A DNA stretch of 64,000 nt from Prorocentrum cordatum (GCA_963575745.1 CAUYUJ010011170.1:1-64000), one strand, 5' to 3'. Counted from the first letter of the stretch, positions 42,001 through 53,649 are shown. The notes: generated by a model from the sequence alone, not told the origin. Made by a program: numbers and translations.

Positions 42001-42205
42001 GTCCCCCCTCTTCCACGTTCCCTCCTTTGCCTCCTCCTCCTCCTTTGCCTCCTCCTCCTCCTTTGCCTCCTCCTCCTCCTTTGCCTCCTCCTCCTCCTTT
42101 GCCTCCTCCCCCCTCTTCCACGTTCCCTCCTTTGCCTCCTCCTCCTCCTCCTCCTCCTTTTCCCCCCTCGCCCCGCGGTCCCTCCTTTGCCTCCTCCTCC
42201 TCCCA
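42001..42205. repeat. CCTCCTTTGCCTCCTCCTCC repeats
   Basis: About eight 18-bp TTTGCCTCCTCCTCCTCC units and two TCCACGTTCCCTCC variants. Confidence 0.85.
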
Positions 42206-43290
42206 GCCCTCGTCGGCTTGGGCCCGCGTCAGAACATCGGCGGGAGGGTGGGCCATTTCAGGCCGTGTGCGCGTCCTCGGGCAGCAGCGGTGTTTTTGTT
42301 GGCTGTGAAGACGGCTTCAACCGTCGGCCTAATTGCGAATCCTGCCCTCGCTTGCTTCACCTCTCCTGTCCTCGCTCCTTCCTGCGTGTCTGCTCCCTGG
42401 CAAGCCTTGGCCTCGGATGCGACCTCAACTCCGACTACGATGTGTCGTTGTCGCGAGCCGATGCCCATCGATTGAACGTCTTAGGGCTCCAGAGCGTGAA
42501 GGCTGAGCATGGTGCCGCAACCTTCTGCACGCAGCGGCCTCGAGGCCCACCTGAGGCTCCTTCGAGCTGCCAAGCTGGCAATGCAATCGGCGCAAGCTGC
42601 TCCCCCTTCCCTCGCCTCCGCGCGCCCGAGGGTCGAGGGCATCCCCAGCCCCGGAGGGGTACCGCCGAGGTGCTGAGACAAGAACCGCTTTGGGCTCACG
42701 AGGGGCTCTTGCTTTCGGGCTGGTCCTTGGGTCCAGGTCGGGGAAATTGTTCGTGGCGGAGGCTCGGCGTGGCCAGGAAGTCCCCTGCGTGTCTTCATCG
42801 GTGTTCCCCATATGGTGGCACGATGACTGTGCCGTCGGCACGTCAAATAGGACACCGGCCTGTCCCCGGGCGCCCCGCGGAAGTCTCCGATTCCCCGATG
42901 GCCTCAGGGGCCCACAGAAGCCTCGGGGCTCTTCGGGGAGCGCAGAGTTCGACGGAGACCATGCCCCAGTGTGTCTCATGGCACGGCTTCTCTCCGCGTG
43001 TGCCTACGGCGTGGCAGCACAATGGCTCTACCTCTTCTTCTGCCCTTCGAGTCTGGGCCCTCCGCCTCGGCGCGGCCCCTCGCTCTGGGCAGTCTCCGAG
43101 CGGGCCCTGGGCCCTCGGCGACGGGCCTCGTGTTCCCGACCCGTGCCCCTGCGGTCGTGCTCCGACCGCAGCACTCGGCGGTTGCTCGAAATGCCCCTGG
43201 TTCATTCGCTTCATTGGGGAGCCCCTGGGGCCCCCTCTGGGCCGCGTGGGGGGTGCTCTAGAGGCCGTGGGTCGGCGGCGCGCATAGGGG
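42206..43290 (+). pseudogene. Coding-like region of unknown function, frame uncertain
   Basis: A plus-strand frame is open from 42187 to 43287 (366 codons); other frames, including two minus ones, are also partly open because of the high GC content. The segment 42674-42790 resembles 51000-51105. In one shared frame both give R-T-x-LGS-x-GAL, then RSG-x-L-x-VA and R-x-G, so similarity is kept at the amino-acid level. I do not recognise the family; this may be two decayed copies of one gene. Confidence 0.35.
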
Positions 43291-43299
43291 GGAAGGGAG

Positions 43300-43480
43300 A
43301 GGGTGCATGCCTTCTCAGAGGAGGGGGCGATCCTTCTCAGAAGGCGGCGGGGCTTCTCCGAAGCCCTCCAGGGTCCTGAGAAGCCGTCTCTGTCTTCGGA
43401 GAAGGCTTGGAAAGTTTCTCAGAGGATCGGAGGCCTTCTGAGCCTTCTGAGAAGGCCCGCCCCCTCTGCTTCTTCCCCTG
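43300..43480. repeat. Palindromic CTTCTCAGAAG-rich block
   Basis: CCTTCTCAGAAGGC, GGCTTCTCCGAAGCC, TCTTCGGAGAAGG and CCTTCTGAGAAGG recur every 20-40 bp, as in 715-832. Confidence 0.75.
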
Positions 43481-43934
43481 GGCGCGCCGCCGAGTGGGGG
43501 CCTCCTTGGACATTCTGGGGGCACCTTGGGCTAGGGACACTTCTTCCAAAAACCGCCCTCCCCGCGGCTCCGCGGGCGGCGACGACGACAACGACATCAC
43601 CGACGACGACGACGACAACGACGACGAGGACGATATCGTCGTTGTCCCCCGCGCGGGGGCGCCGAGGCCGCGGCCGCGGCCGCAGCAGCCGCCGCAGGAG
43701 TCCGCGCGGCAGAGGCCCGCGGCTCGCGGCGGCGCCGCCGGCGCCGCTGCCTTCCTCGCCCTCGATCCTCCTCGATCCTCCTCGGTCCTCCTTCTCGATC
43801 CCTCCATCGGACCCCCTACGGGCTCTGGGTTCAATCTACCCACATCCCTGTGCTAGCCCACGGGCGAAGTACGACGGAAGGAGGTGGACTGGCGTCTGAT
43901 GTTGTGGGTGGCAGATGTCAGGACGACAATATTG

Positions 43935-44230
43935 GATCACAGGAACGGTGGGGCGCGTCACAGGTATTATTGTGCCGACGGGGACCTCTAGCCGCTATTG
44001 TGGTTTCACAGGTACGGTGGTGCTCGTCACGTGTATGTTGTGCCGGCGAGGACCTCTTGCCTCTTGCCGCTGCTTTGTGTCGCAGGTATGGCGGTGTTCG
44101 TCACGGGTCTCTTTCTACCTTTTTGTTGGTTCACAGGTACGGTGGTGCTTTTCACATGTATTTTCACAGGTGCGTTGGTGCTCTTCACATGTCATTTTGT
44201 GCTGGCGGGAACCTCTGGCTACAGGTGCGG
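43935..44230 (+). repeat. Degenerate minisatellite, CACAGGTACGGTGGTGCTCTTCAC
   Basis: GGT(A/G)CGGTGGTGCT(C/T)xTCAC words recur about seven times. Some units carry TGTGCCGGCGAGGACCTCT. Confidence 0.7.
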
Positions 44231-44287
44231 TTTTGTTGGTGGTTGATTGCCTTCGATCACAACTGTTGGTGGTTGATTGCCTTCGTC

Positions 44288-45085
44288 ACATCTTTATTAA
44301 TCGCTTCGCTCATTCCGCCGGCCCATATTGTCGCACAGTTGTGGGCTAGCCGAGTTTTGGGGCCTCTTGGGGGCCGTTTTGGGGCCTCTTGGGGCCTCTT
44401 TTGGGCCTCTTGGGCGCCTCTTGGGGCGTCTTGGGGGCCTCTTGGGGGCCTCTTGGGGCCTTTGTGGGGCCTCCTGGGCGCCTTCCGGGGCGGAGGGCTC
44501 GATTTTTCAGTTCTCGGTTCCCCTCTTGAGCCCCTCTTGGGCCCGTCTTGGGGCCTCTTGGTCCGTCTTGGGCGGCACTTGGGCCGTCTTGGGGGCCCTC
44601 CTGGGCCGTTCTGGGGCCGTCTTGGGAGCCTCGTGGGCCGTCTTGTCTTGGAGCGGTCTTGGGGGCCTCTTGGGCCGTCTTGGAGCGTCCGGAAGCCGAA
44701 AAAGCCAGAACGCAAAAAACATCGAAAAAAACAATGAAAATCAACGATTTTGGCCTCTTGGGGCCCTCTTCGGAGGCCTCTTGGAAGGCCCTTGGGGCGT
44801 CTTGGAGGCCTCTTGGGCTGTCTTGGGGCCCTGTTGGGCGTCTTCGGGCGATCTTTGGCCGTCTCGGGGCCCTCTTGGACCGTCTTGGAGGCTTCTTGGG
44901 GGCCTCTTGGCCCGTCCTGGGGCCCTGTAACAGGGCTCCGGCATCTCTGGCCCGACCTTGCGGGGACCTTGCCGGGGACCTTGCCGGGGACCTTGCCGGG
45001 GACCGGCCGGGACCTGGTCGGGGTACTGTTCGTCTGGGGACCCCCAGGGGCCGCCCCGCGCGCGCGAAGTAGAAACATTGTAGAG
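44288..45085. repeat. Related cassette of the 14-18 kb repeat family, copy at 44.3 kb
   Basis: TTTATTAATCGCTTCGCTCA start, GGGGGCCTCTTGG words, one spacer with GCCGAAAAAGCCAGAACGC, and an end GGGGACCCCCAGGGGCCGCC. Near the end GGGGACCTTGCC is tandemly repeated four times. Confidence 0.85.
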
Positions 45086-45430
45086 CAGTTACCGGAGATC
45101 TTAGCACGCCTCTGGCCCGTTGGGCCGGCGAATTTGCGCCGACGGGGCTTCTCGCCCCCTGACCGTTCAGCCCCAAGTCCCTTTGCTTGGGCTTCCATCA
45201 GGCGAGGTCACCGTGAGGGCATTCGTCTTAGTCAACATACTTATTCCCGAGGCTTTCAAACCTGCGATGTCGTACCGTCGGCTATTTGAAGACCAAGTTA
45301 ACCCCTTCCAGTGAGACTGATGCCACCTCCCTGGCTCAAGCGGCTTTCCAAGCTGTCGAGCTGCCCCTCGGCGGGAAGCGTCGGAGGAGGTCCAGGCGTA
45401 GGGCCTAGTCGTGTCGGAGACCTGCGGTCC
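45086..45430. other. No gene recognised
   Basis: Short non-repetitive stretch between the cassette and element A copy 9. Confidence 0.4.
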
Positions 45431-45644
45431 CCCAGACGTTCCAACCTCGATCCCTCGACCCTCTTTGGTGCGAACGACGCACGTGTTTTTTTTTGTTTTG
45501 TCAATTTTCGGCTTCCGGGTGCCCTCACCAGGCCCCGGGACCGTCAAAAGAAACGATTCAGGATGAAAATCCAGCCCTTGGGAGGGGGCCCAGGCCTCTG
45601 GGGAGCCACGTTGCGAAACAAAATCACGCCGTCGGATGTCTGGG
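45431..45644 (+). mobile_element. Dispersed element A, copy 9
   Basis: CCCAGACGTTCC start, core with CTCACCAGGCCCCGGGACC and GTCAAAAGAAACGATTCAGG, end CGGATGTCTGGG. About 25 bp longer than the others in its first third. Confidence 0.7.
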
Positions 45645-45711
45645 CGCCTCCTCCTCGATGCCGTCGCCCCGTTAGCGGGTGAAGAACGCAATGGCATGTG
45701 TTGTTCGGCCG

Positions 45712-45809
45712 TCGGGGACGCCCGGCTGGGGAGTTCATACTTTGACGTGCCACCATAGAGGTATGAATGTTCCAGCCGCCTTGGGGCAGGCGTCCCCGAC
45801 GGCGAGGAA
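45712..45809. repeat. Imperfect hairpin of about 100 bp
   Basis: GCCGTCGGGGACGCCCGGCT..GTTCATAC pairs with GTATGAAT..GGCGTCCCCGACGGC. The right arm has about 12 extra bases. Confidence 0.8.
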
Positions 45810-45939
45810 GCGTAAGTACGCAAGTACGTTTGTAGCTTCCTCCCTTCATCCGCTAGGAGCCCGTTCGGAAAAGCTCCCGGCGATCAGGCGCGTGACCGGC
45901 CCCGCTCCCCGCCCCCCCCTGTAGTCACGTCGCGGCGGT

Positions 45940-46190
45940 CGTGCGGTGGCGACCGCGGACGTCCTGTGGCGCTCGCAGGCTACTGTGGTGCTCAGAGGCA
46001 TGTTGTTGTGCTCACAGGGACGCTGTGGCACTCGCGAGGGAAAGCGGCGCTTGCGTGCCTGCCGCGTGGTGCTCTCAGGGACGCAGCATTGTTCTGTTGC
46101 TGAGAGGCATTGGAGCGGCGGTCGGAGCGCGGCTCTCGCAGTTGCCGGCGCTGAGTGGTGTATACGGGCACTGAATTCGCACGCGGGCGT
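45940..46190 (+). repeat. Degenerate GTGGxGCTCxCAGGxACGCT repeats
   Basis: Words such as CTGTGGCGCTCGCAGG, GTGGTGCTCAGAGGC and GTGCTCACAGGGACGC recur about every 20-30 bp. Related words lie at 50225-50470, on the other side of the ACT array. Confidence 0.55.
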
Positions 46191-46439
46191 TGTGTAATAT
46201 ATGAACGTTGCGGTGTTCATAGTCGCATGCAGGGGGGCCGTTTGCAGGGCAAGAGAAAAACGAGGACGAGGAGGAGGGCGAGGAGGAGGATGAGGATAAG
46301 GGAGGAGGACGCCCGGCAGCGAGTTCCCTGAGCGCCATTCCGAAGCGAAAACCGTCCATGCGCAGAGAACCGAGAACAACATAAACGAAACAACTCGGAT
46401 GTCCACGTGGATTTTTCGGAGCAGCGCTGGACCGCGCTC

Positions 46440-46545
46440 CGCCGGAAGCACCGCCAGGCGGTCCAATGCCGACGCAAGAACCGCGCGCGGACCTTCGAAA
46501 TGTCCCGCTTATGTGGCCCAAGCCATTGCTGACTATTGCTACTCG
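46440..46545 (+). repeat. Island 1, duplicated at 48330-48400
   Basis: GCCGACGCAAGAA(C)C, CGCG, TTCGAAATGT, GTGGCCCAAGCCATTGC and GACTATTGCTACT line up with the island inside the ACT array. It directly borders the left end of the array. Confidence 0.6.
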
Positions 46546-46600
46546 TACTACGGCGGCTGTTGCTACTACTACTACTACTACTACTATTACTACTACTACG

Positions 46601-46692
<92 letters not shown>

Positions 46693-47035
46693 CATTACTA
46701 CTACGACTACTACGACTACTACGACTACGTCTACTTACCACTACTGCTATACTTACTACTACTACGTACTACTTATACTAGACTACTACTTACTACTTAA
46801 TACTACTACTAGTACAACAACTACTATACTACGACTACCTACGACGAGACTTACTATTACTACTACAACTACTACTACTAATACTACTACTACTGCTATA
46901 CTGCTACTTTACTACTTTACTACGACTACTTACTTTACTTACACTACTTTTTTACTAATACTACTACGACTACGACGACGACGACGACTACTACTACTAC
47001 TACTAGTACTAGTAGTAGTAGTAGTACTACTACTA

Positions 47036-47067
<32 letters not shown>

Positions 47068-47083
47068 ACGACTACTACTACTT

Positions 47084-47118
<35 letters not shown>

Positions 47119-47588
47119 GCTACTGCTACTGCTACTACTACTACTACTACTACTACTGCTACTACTACTACTACGACTACGATTACCACTATTACGACCA
47201 CTACCACTACTAGTATTACTACTACTACTACTACTACCACTACTACTACTACTACTACTACAACTACTATTACTACTACTACTACGACTACGACTACACC
47301 TACTACTACGAGTACGACTACAACTACGACTACGACTACTACTCCTACTAGTAGTTGTAGTAGTCATACCACTACTACTACTACTACTTACTACTTCTAC
47401 TACTACCACTACTACTGCTACTAGTAGTAGTACTACTACTGCTACTACTACTTCTACGACGTCTACGGCGACTACTACTTTTTATTTGCACTACCAGTTT
47501 TTACTACTGAGACTACTTGCATCACTACTACTGCTACTAGGTCTACTACTATTACTACTACCGCTGCTGCTATGACTACCACTTCTAT

Positions 47589-47621
<33 letters not shown>

Positions 47622-48016
47622 GAATAATAATAATAATCATAATAAGAATAGTAATGCTACCCGTGCGACTACTACTTTTAGGAGTAGTACTAGTATTACT
47701 CATAAGAGTAGTACTAGTATTACTCATACGACTACCATAAATATATCGACTACCGCTACTACTACTGCCACTCCGACTGCGACTGCTACTAGTACTAGTA
47801 CTTCTACTACTACTACCACTCCTCGTACTACCCGTACTGTTATTATTACTACTACGACATTTCCTATCACTGTGATTTTTACGGCCACTACTACGGCGAC
47901 TATTGTTGCTACTACGACTACTCTCAGCCCTACTGGTAATATTACAACTACTAATATGATTTGCATTACTACTACGACTCATTTGATCACCCGTATTACC
48001 ATTATTATTACTACGG

Positions 48017-48055
<39 letters not shown>

Positions 48056-48463
48056 TTACCGTTACCACTACTAGTACTACTATTACTTCTCTTGCTATCA
48101 TTACCAATACGCCTACTACTTCTACTACTCCTATTTCTATTACTACTACCAGTACGATTACTATTACTATTACTACGACTACTACGATACGACAGCTACT
48201 CTTATTATTACTACTACAACAACTTCTACTACTACTACTACTACTACATTTGTTTCTACTACTACTACTACTACCACTAAAATTATCACCCCCATTATTA
48301 TTACAGGCGCCCGCAAGCGGTTTAGCGCCGACGCAGGAATCCCACGCGATTTTCGATATGTTTTACGCGGCTCAACCCACTGCAGACGATTGCTGCTACT
48401 ACGATTACTACGACTACTACTGCTGCTACTACTACGGCGTCAACTACTACTACCACTACTACG

Positions 48464-48498
<35 letters not shown>

Positions 48499-48743
48499 CA
48501 CTATTATTACTACTACTACTACGAGTACTATTACGATTACGAGTACAACTACCATCGTAACTACTACTCCTACTACTACGACTACAACAACTACAAACAC
48601 AACCCCTTCTACTACGACTGCTACTACTACTACTGTTACGGCTACTGCTACTACTCTTACTAATACTACTACTACTACTACTGCGACTACTACTATTCCT
48701 ACTGCTAGGACTACTACTATTACTACTACTACTGCTGATACTA

Positions 48744-48777
<34 letters not shown>

Positions 48778-48999
48778 GACTACTAGTACGACTACTATTA
48801 CTACTACTACTACTACTACTACTTCTTCTTCTACCACTACTACTTTTATTGTTCCCACTCTTACCACGATTACTCGTACTACTACTACTACTACCACCAC
48901 TACTACTACTACTACTACTACTGCGACTACTACTACTACTGCTACTACCACTTCCACCATTTACTATCAGCACTACTACTACTACTGCTACTACTACCC

Positions 49000-49037
<38 letters not shown>

Positions 49038-49335
49038 GCTAGTACTACTACTACTACTAGTACTACTAGTACTACTACTACTACTACTCGTACTACTACT
49101 GCTACTAGCACGACTACCGCTACTACCACTACTACCACTACTACCACTACTACCACGACCACTACGACTACTATTACTACTACTACTACTACTAATAATA
49201 ATAATAATACTAATACTATTACTACTACTACTGCTACTACTACTTTTATTAATCCTACTACTACCACCATTCCTGCCATGGGTATTACGATTACTACTTC
49301 TATTATTACTTCTAGTACCACTACTACTACTGCTA

Positions 49336-49367
<32 letters not shown>

Positions 49368-49930
49368 GCTATTACTACTATTGCTACTACCACTACTACT
49401 ACTACTACTACTACGACCACTTCTACCATTTACCAGCAGTGCTACTACTACTACTGCTACTACTACCTGTAGTACTACTACGACTACTACTACTACTATT
49501 TTTTTATTACTACTACTACTACTACTACTACTCGTACTACTACTGCTACTAGTACGAATACCACCACTATCACTACTACCACTTCTACCACTACCACTAC
49601 GACCACTACCACTACTAATACTAATACGGTTACTACTACTACTACTGCTACTACTAATTTTACGAATCCTACTACTACCACCATTCCTACCATGGGTATT
49701 ACGACTACTACTACTACTACTACTTCTACTTCTTCTACTACTACTACTACTACTACTACTGCTACTACTACGCTTACGACTACTACTACTACTACTACTA
49801 CTATTACTACTACTACTACGACGACTACTGCAACTACTACTACTACTATTTCTACTGCGGCTACTACTACTCCTACTATTACTACTACTTCTACTATTAC
49901 TACTACTTCCACTACTACGACTACTACGAT

Positions 49931-49989
<59 letters not shown>

Positions 49990-50170
49990 CTACTACTACT
50001 ACTACTACTACTACTGCTACTTCTACTACTAGTACTACTACTTCTTCTTCTACTACTACTACTTCTACTATTACTACTACTGCTTCTACAATTTCTACTA
50101 CTTCTACGACTGCTTCTGCTACGACTTGTGCTACTACTCCTATTGCTGCTGCTACTATATTACTACTACG
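46545..50170. repeat. (ACT)n triplet array, 3.6 kb
   Basis: ACT/TAC triplets with ATT, ACG, GCT and CCA variants and short inverted AGT stretches (for example near 47015-47030). Plus and minus frames are open for hundreds of codons as Thr, Leu, Tyr, Val or Ser runs. Interrupted once by the island at 48306-48395. Confidence 0.97.
48306..48395 (+). repeat. Island 2 inside the ACT array
   Basis: GGCGCCCGCAAGCGG, GCCGACGCAGGAATCC, TTTCGATATGTT and GGCTCAACCCACTGCAGACG; homologous to 46465-46545. Each island is followed directly by CTGCTAC- or TTGCTACT-type triplets, so island and array appear to be one duplicated unit. Confidence 0.65.
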
Positions 50171-50224
50171 ACGAATGCTACTGCTACTGCTACTGCTACT
50201 GCTTGTGCTTGCGCTCTGCCTCTG

Positions 50225-50470
50225 GACCCCAGGCTCTACGGTACTCGCGCGCGCTGTGTTCACAGGAGATGTCGTGTTCACAAACGCTGTGGCGGTTTCC
50301 GGGTGTGTAGTGTACACAGGCGATGTGGTATTTACAAGTGTTGTGGTGTTCGCAAGCGTTGTGTTCACAGGCGGTTTGATGTTGACAAGCGCTGTGGTGT
50401 TCACGGACGCTGTGCTCTTCAAAAGCATGTTGGTGTGTGTGTTCACAGGAGTGTTGCGTTAATAGGATCT
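50225..50470 (+). repeat. 21-24-bp degenerate minisatellite, GTGGTGTTCACAxGCGxT
   Basis: About ten units (GTTCACAGGAGATGTCGT, GTTCACAAACGCTGTGGC and similar). Minus frames give C-E-H repeats every seven residues. Confidence 0.7.
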
Positions 50471-50740
50471 CGAGCTTTTGTGGCGTTGGCCACAGGCACG
50501 TCGCGCGTGTCGGGTCGCAGGCGATTGTTTTTCGCAGGCGCATTGCGGTGCTTACGGGCATGTTGCGGCACCACAGGCGCACCCCCGCCGTGGCGTGACA
50601 GGCGCGACGATGCCCCCCCCCGGTTACGCGCGTGACAGGCCCGAAATCACGAAAGGGCTCTAGCCCTGGGCCCGCTTCAGCCGAGTTTTCCGTTTGATGC
50701 CTGACGGCGGCGATTTGTTCGAAAGTGCGCCAAGAGGTTT

Positions 50741-51110
50741 TTGCCAAGACGCTTTTTTGGAGCGTTTGAGGGTGCCTGCCATGGGCTGGCGAAGTATCGC
50801 GAGCGCCGCGTTAACGCGGCGGCGGCTTCAGCGCGAGCGTTCAGGATTATAGGTCCACCAGTTACCAGAATTCGGCCGGTATCGAACGGTCTTGGCTGTC
50901 GGAGCGCGCGGAGATCGTTCAAGGCTGAATGATCCACGCGGTGTTCGAATCCAATTCTCACGTCATCGCGTCGCGGACCTGCCGTACAGTCAAGGTGTTG
51001 AAATGAGGACCACTCTGGGCTCCGGAGGGGCTTTGGTTTTCTTGCCGCTCTTCAGGCCTAGGTCGGGGAACCTATTAGTGGCCACGCCTCGCCCTGGCAG
51101 GAAAAAAACA
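50741..51110 (+). pseudogene. Coding-like fragment, unknown function
   Basis: The plus frame reads FFGAFEGACHGLAKYRERR, then R-T-T-LGS-x-GALVF and PRSGNLLVA further on after a frame change. The second part is similar to 42674-42790. Fragmentary; no family recognised. Confidence 0.35.
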
Positions 51111-51520
51111 TCAGTCTTTTACTCAGCGCTCTTCCTTCTGGCGATCACTGTACTCGTCTCATCCCTTGCTTTTTTTTCCTCAGCCCCTGTCCTTGCACAG
51201 TGCTTAGTCGGAGTACTGGCTCCCGTCTCTCCACGGTCAATGTGCAGAAGTGCTCCCGTCTTGCTCGCGTATTGGTTTCTCGCACAGGATGCCACATTCG
51301 AGATTTCCCATGGTTGCGTGTATCATGGGAGTGCTTCTGACAAAAAACCTGCAGCGCACCGATCATTGTGGCAGCACGCCTGATTCGTATGGCGCTCTCA
51401 AGCCCGTGACTTTTTGACAGTACGCGTGTCATTACCTAACAGCCTTTGCTGATAGGTTTCTAGTGGGGTCGAAAGAGAGCACATCTTGACGCCCCAGGGG
51501 GGTCTGGGCGGGATCCAGAC
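51111..51520. other. No gene recognised
   Basis: No repeat relation or domain seen. Confidence 0.4.
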
Positions 51521-51965
51521 AAAACCAGACAAAACCGGCAGCCCCAGGAATCCTTAGGAATCCATTCCCAGAACACAACTCCCAGGCACATTTTGAATGC
51601 CCGGAGCCAACTGTAGGCCACTTCGTGTTCTTCGTGTTCCCAGAACACCATTCCAAGGCCACATTTTGAATGCCCGGAGCCAACTGTAGGCCACTTCGTG
51701 TTCTTCGTATTCCCGGAACACCATTCCCAGGCCACATTTTGAATGCCCGGAGCCAACTGTAGGCCTTTTCGTTTTCTTCGTGTTCCCAGAACGCAATTCC
51801 CAGGCCACATTTTAAATGCCCAGAGCCAACTGTAGGCCATTTCGTGTTCTTCATGCTCCCATAACACCATTCCTGCACCATATTTTGATTGCCCGGAGCC
51901 AACTGTGGAACACTTCGTGGTCTTCGTGTTCCCAGAACACAAGTCCTGTGCCATATTTTGAATGC
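51521..51965 (-). repeat. 73-bp tandem satellite, six units
   Basis: TGAATGCCCGGAGCCAACTG recurs at 51594, 51667, 51740, 51813, 51886 and partly at 51959, always exactly 73 bp apart. The unit also carries CTTCGTGTTCCCAGAACACC. 73 is 1 mod 3; on the minus strand a frame passes through all three unit frames with almost no stop codons. Confidence 0.95.
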
Positions 51966-53320
51966 CCGAGCTGAGGCAGGCTGAGGCCGAGGCAGGCTGA
52001 GGCTGAGGCAGGCTGAGGCTGAGGCTGAGGCACGCCGAGGCATGCTGAGGCTGAGGCTGAGGCAGGCTGAGGCTGAGGCAGGCTGAGGCTGAGGCTGACG
52101 CAGGCTGAGGCCGAGGCAGGCTGAGGCTGAGGCTGAGGCAGGCTGAGGCTTAGGCAGGCTGAGGCTGAGGCTGAGGCAGGCTGAGGCTGAGGCTGAGGCT
52201 GATGCAGGCTGATGCAGGCTGAGGCTGAGAGGCTGACGCTGAGGCTGAGGCAGGCCTGAGGCCTGAGGCCGAGGGCAGGCTGAGGCTGAGAGGCTGAGGC
52301 CCGAGGCAGGCTGAGGCTGAGGCTGAAGCTGAGGCAGGCTGAGGCTGAGGCTGAGGCTGAGGCTGGCGGAGGCTGAGGCAAGCTGCGGCTGAGGCTGAGG
52401 CTGAGGCTGATGAGACTGAGGCTGAGGAAGGCTGAGGCTGAGGCAGGCTGAGGCTGAGGCCGAGGCAGGCTGCGGCTGAGGCTGAGGGCAGGCTGAGGCC
52501 GAGGCAGGCTGAGGCTGAGGCTGAGGCAAGCCGAGGCAGGCTGAGGCTGAGGCTGAAGCTGAGGCAGGCTGAGGCTGAGGCTGAGGCAGGCTGAGGCAAG
52601 CTGCTGAGGCTGAGGCTGAGGCTGAGGCTGATGCAGGCTGAGGCTGAGGCAGGCTGAGGCTGAGGCCGAGGCTGAGGCTGAGGCTGAGGCCGAGGCAAGC
52701 CGAGGCAGGCTGAGGCTGAGGCTGAGGCTGATGCTGAGGCAGGCTGAGGCTGAGGCAGACTGAGGCTGAGGCTGAGGCAGACTGAGGCTGAGGCAGGCTG
52801 AGGCTGAGGCCGAGGCAGGCTCAGGCCGAGACAGGCTGAGGCTGAGACTGAGACTGAGGCTGAGGCTGAGCAGACTTGAGATGAGGCTGAGGCGAGAGGC
52901 CGGCTTAGAGGCAAGGCGAGGGCTGAGGCTGAGACTGAGACTGAGGCTGAGGCTGAGGCTGAGGGCAGGCTGAGCCGAGACAAGGTGAGGCTGAATGGCC
53001 GGGAAGGGAGGCTGAGGCAGGCTGAGGCCGAGGCAGGCTGAGGCCGAGGGCAGGCTGAGGCTGAGGCCCTGAGGCAAGCCGAGGCAGGCTGAGGCTGAGG
53101 CAAGCCGAGCAGGCTGAGGCTGAGGCTGAGGCTTAGTCTGAGGCAGGCTGAGGCTGAGGCAGGCTGAGGCTGAGGCAGGCTGGCAGGCTGAGGCTGAGGG
53201 CAGGCTGAGGCTGAGGCAGGCTGAGGCTGAGGCTGAGGCTGAGGCAGGCTGAGGCTGAGGCTGAGGCAGGCTGAGGCTGAGGCCGAGGCAGGAGGCTGAC
53301 GCTGAAACTGAGGCAGGCTG
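51966..53320 (-). repeat. GAGGCT hexamer-type array, 1.35 kb
   Basis: GAGGCTGAGGCAGGCTGAGG words with many 1-3-bp phase changes. Minus frames read Ser/Leu/Gln/Pro/Ala runs over 490 codons; this is the array, not a gene. Confidence 0.95.
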
Positions 53321-53324
53321 AGGC

Positions 53325-53590
53325 ATCCGTAGGAATGCATAGGAATCCTTAGGAATCCTTAGGAATCCGTAGGCATCCTTAGGAATCCGTAGGCATAGTT
53401 AAGCATCCTCAGGAATCCTTAGGAAACCTTAAGATTCCCTAGGAATCCTCAGGAATCCCTAGGAATCCATAGGAATCAGGATTCCTAAGGATTCCCAAGA
53501 TTTTCTAAGGATTCCTATGGATTCCTAAGGATGCCTACGGATACCTTACGATTCCTCAGGAATCCTTAGGATCCCATTGGATCCTAAGGC
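53325..53590. repeat. 10-bp AGGAATCCTT array that inverts
   Basis: AGGAATCCTT units to about 53475, then the reverse AAGGATTCCT units to 53580, meeting at AGGAATCAGGATTCCT. A six-base GCGACT array follows at 53605-53645. Confidence 0.85.
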
Positions 53591-53649
53591 CGTTGCCATT
53601 GCGAGTGTCATTGCGACTGCGACTGCGACTGCGACTGCGACTGCGAGAA

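Noticed and set aside
45333-45345. SL relict at CCTGGCTCAAG
   Set aside because: Only 9 matching bases; expected by chance in 64 kb.
46466-50446. ORFs of 300 or more codons in the ACT array
   Set aside because: Thr, Leu, Val and Ser homopolymers in every frame; by-product of the triplet array.
51851-53340. 490-codon minus-strand ORF rich in Ser/Leu/Gln/Pro/Ala
   Set aside because: Comes from GAGGCT repeats; other minus frames are equally open.
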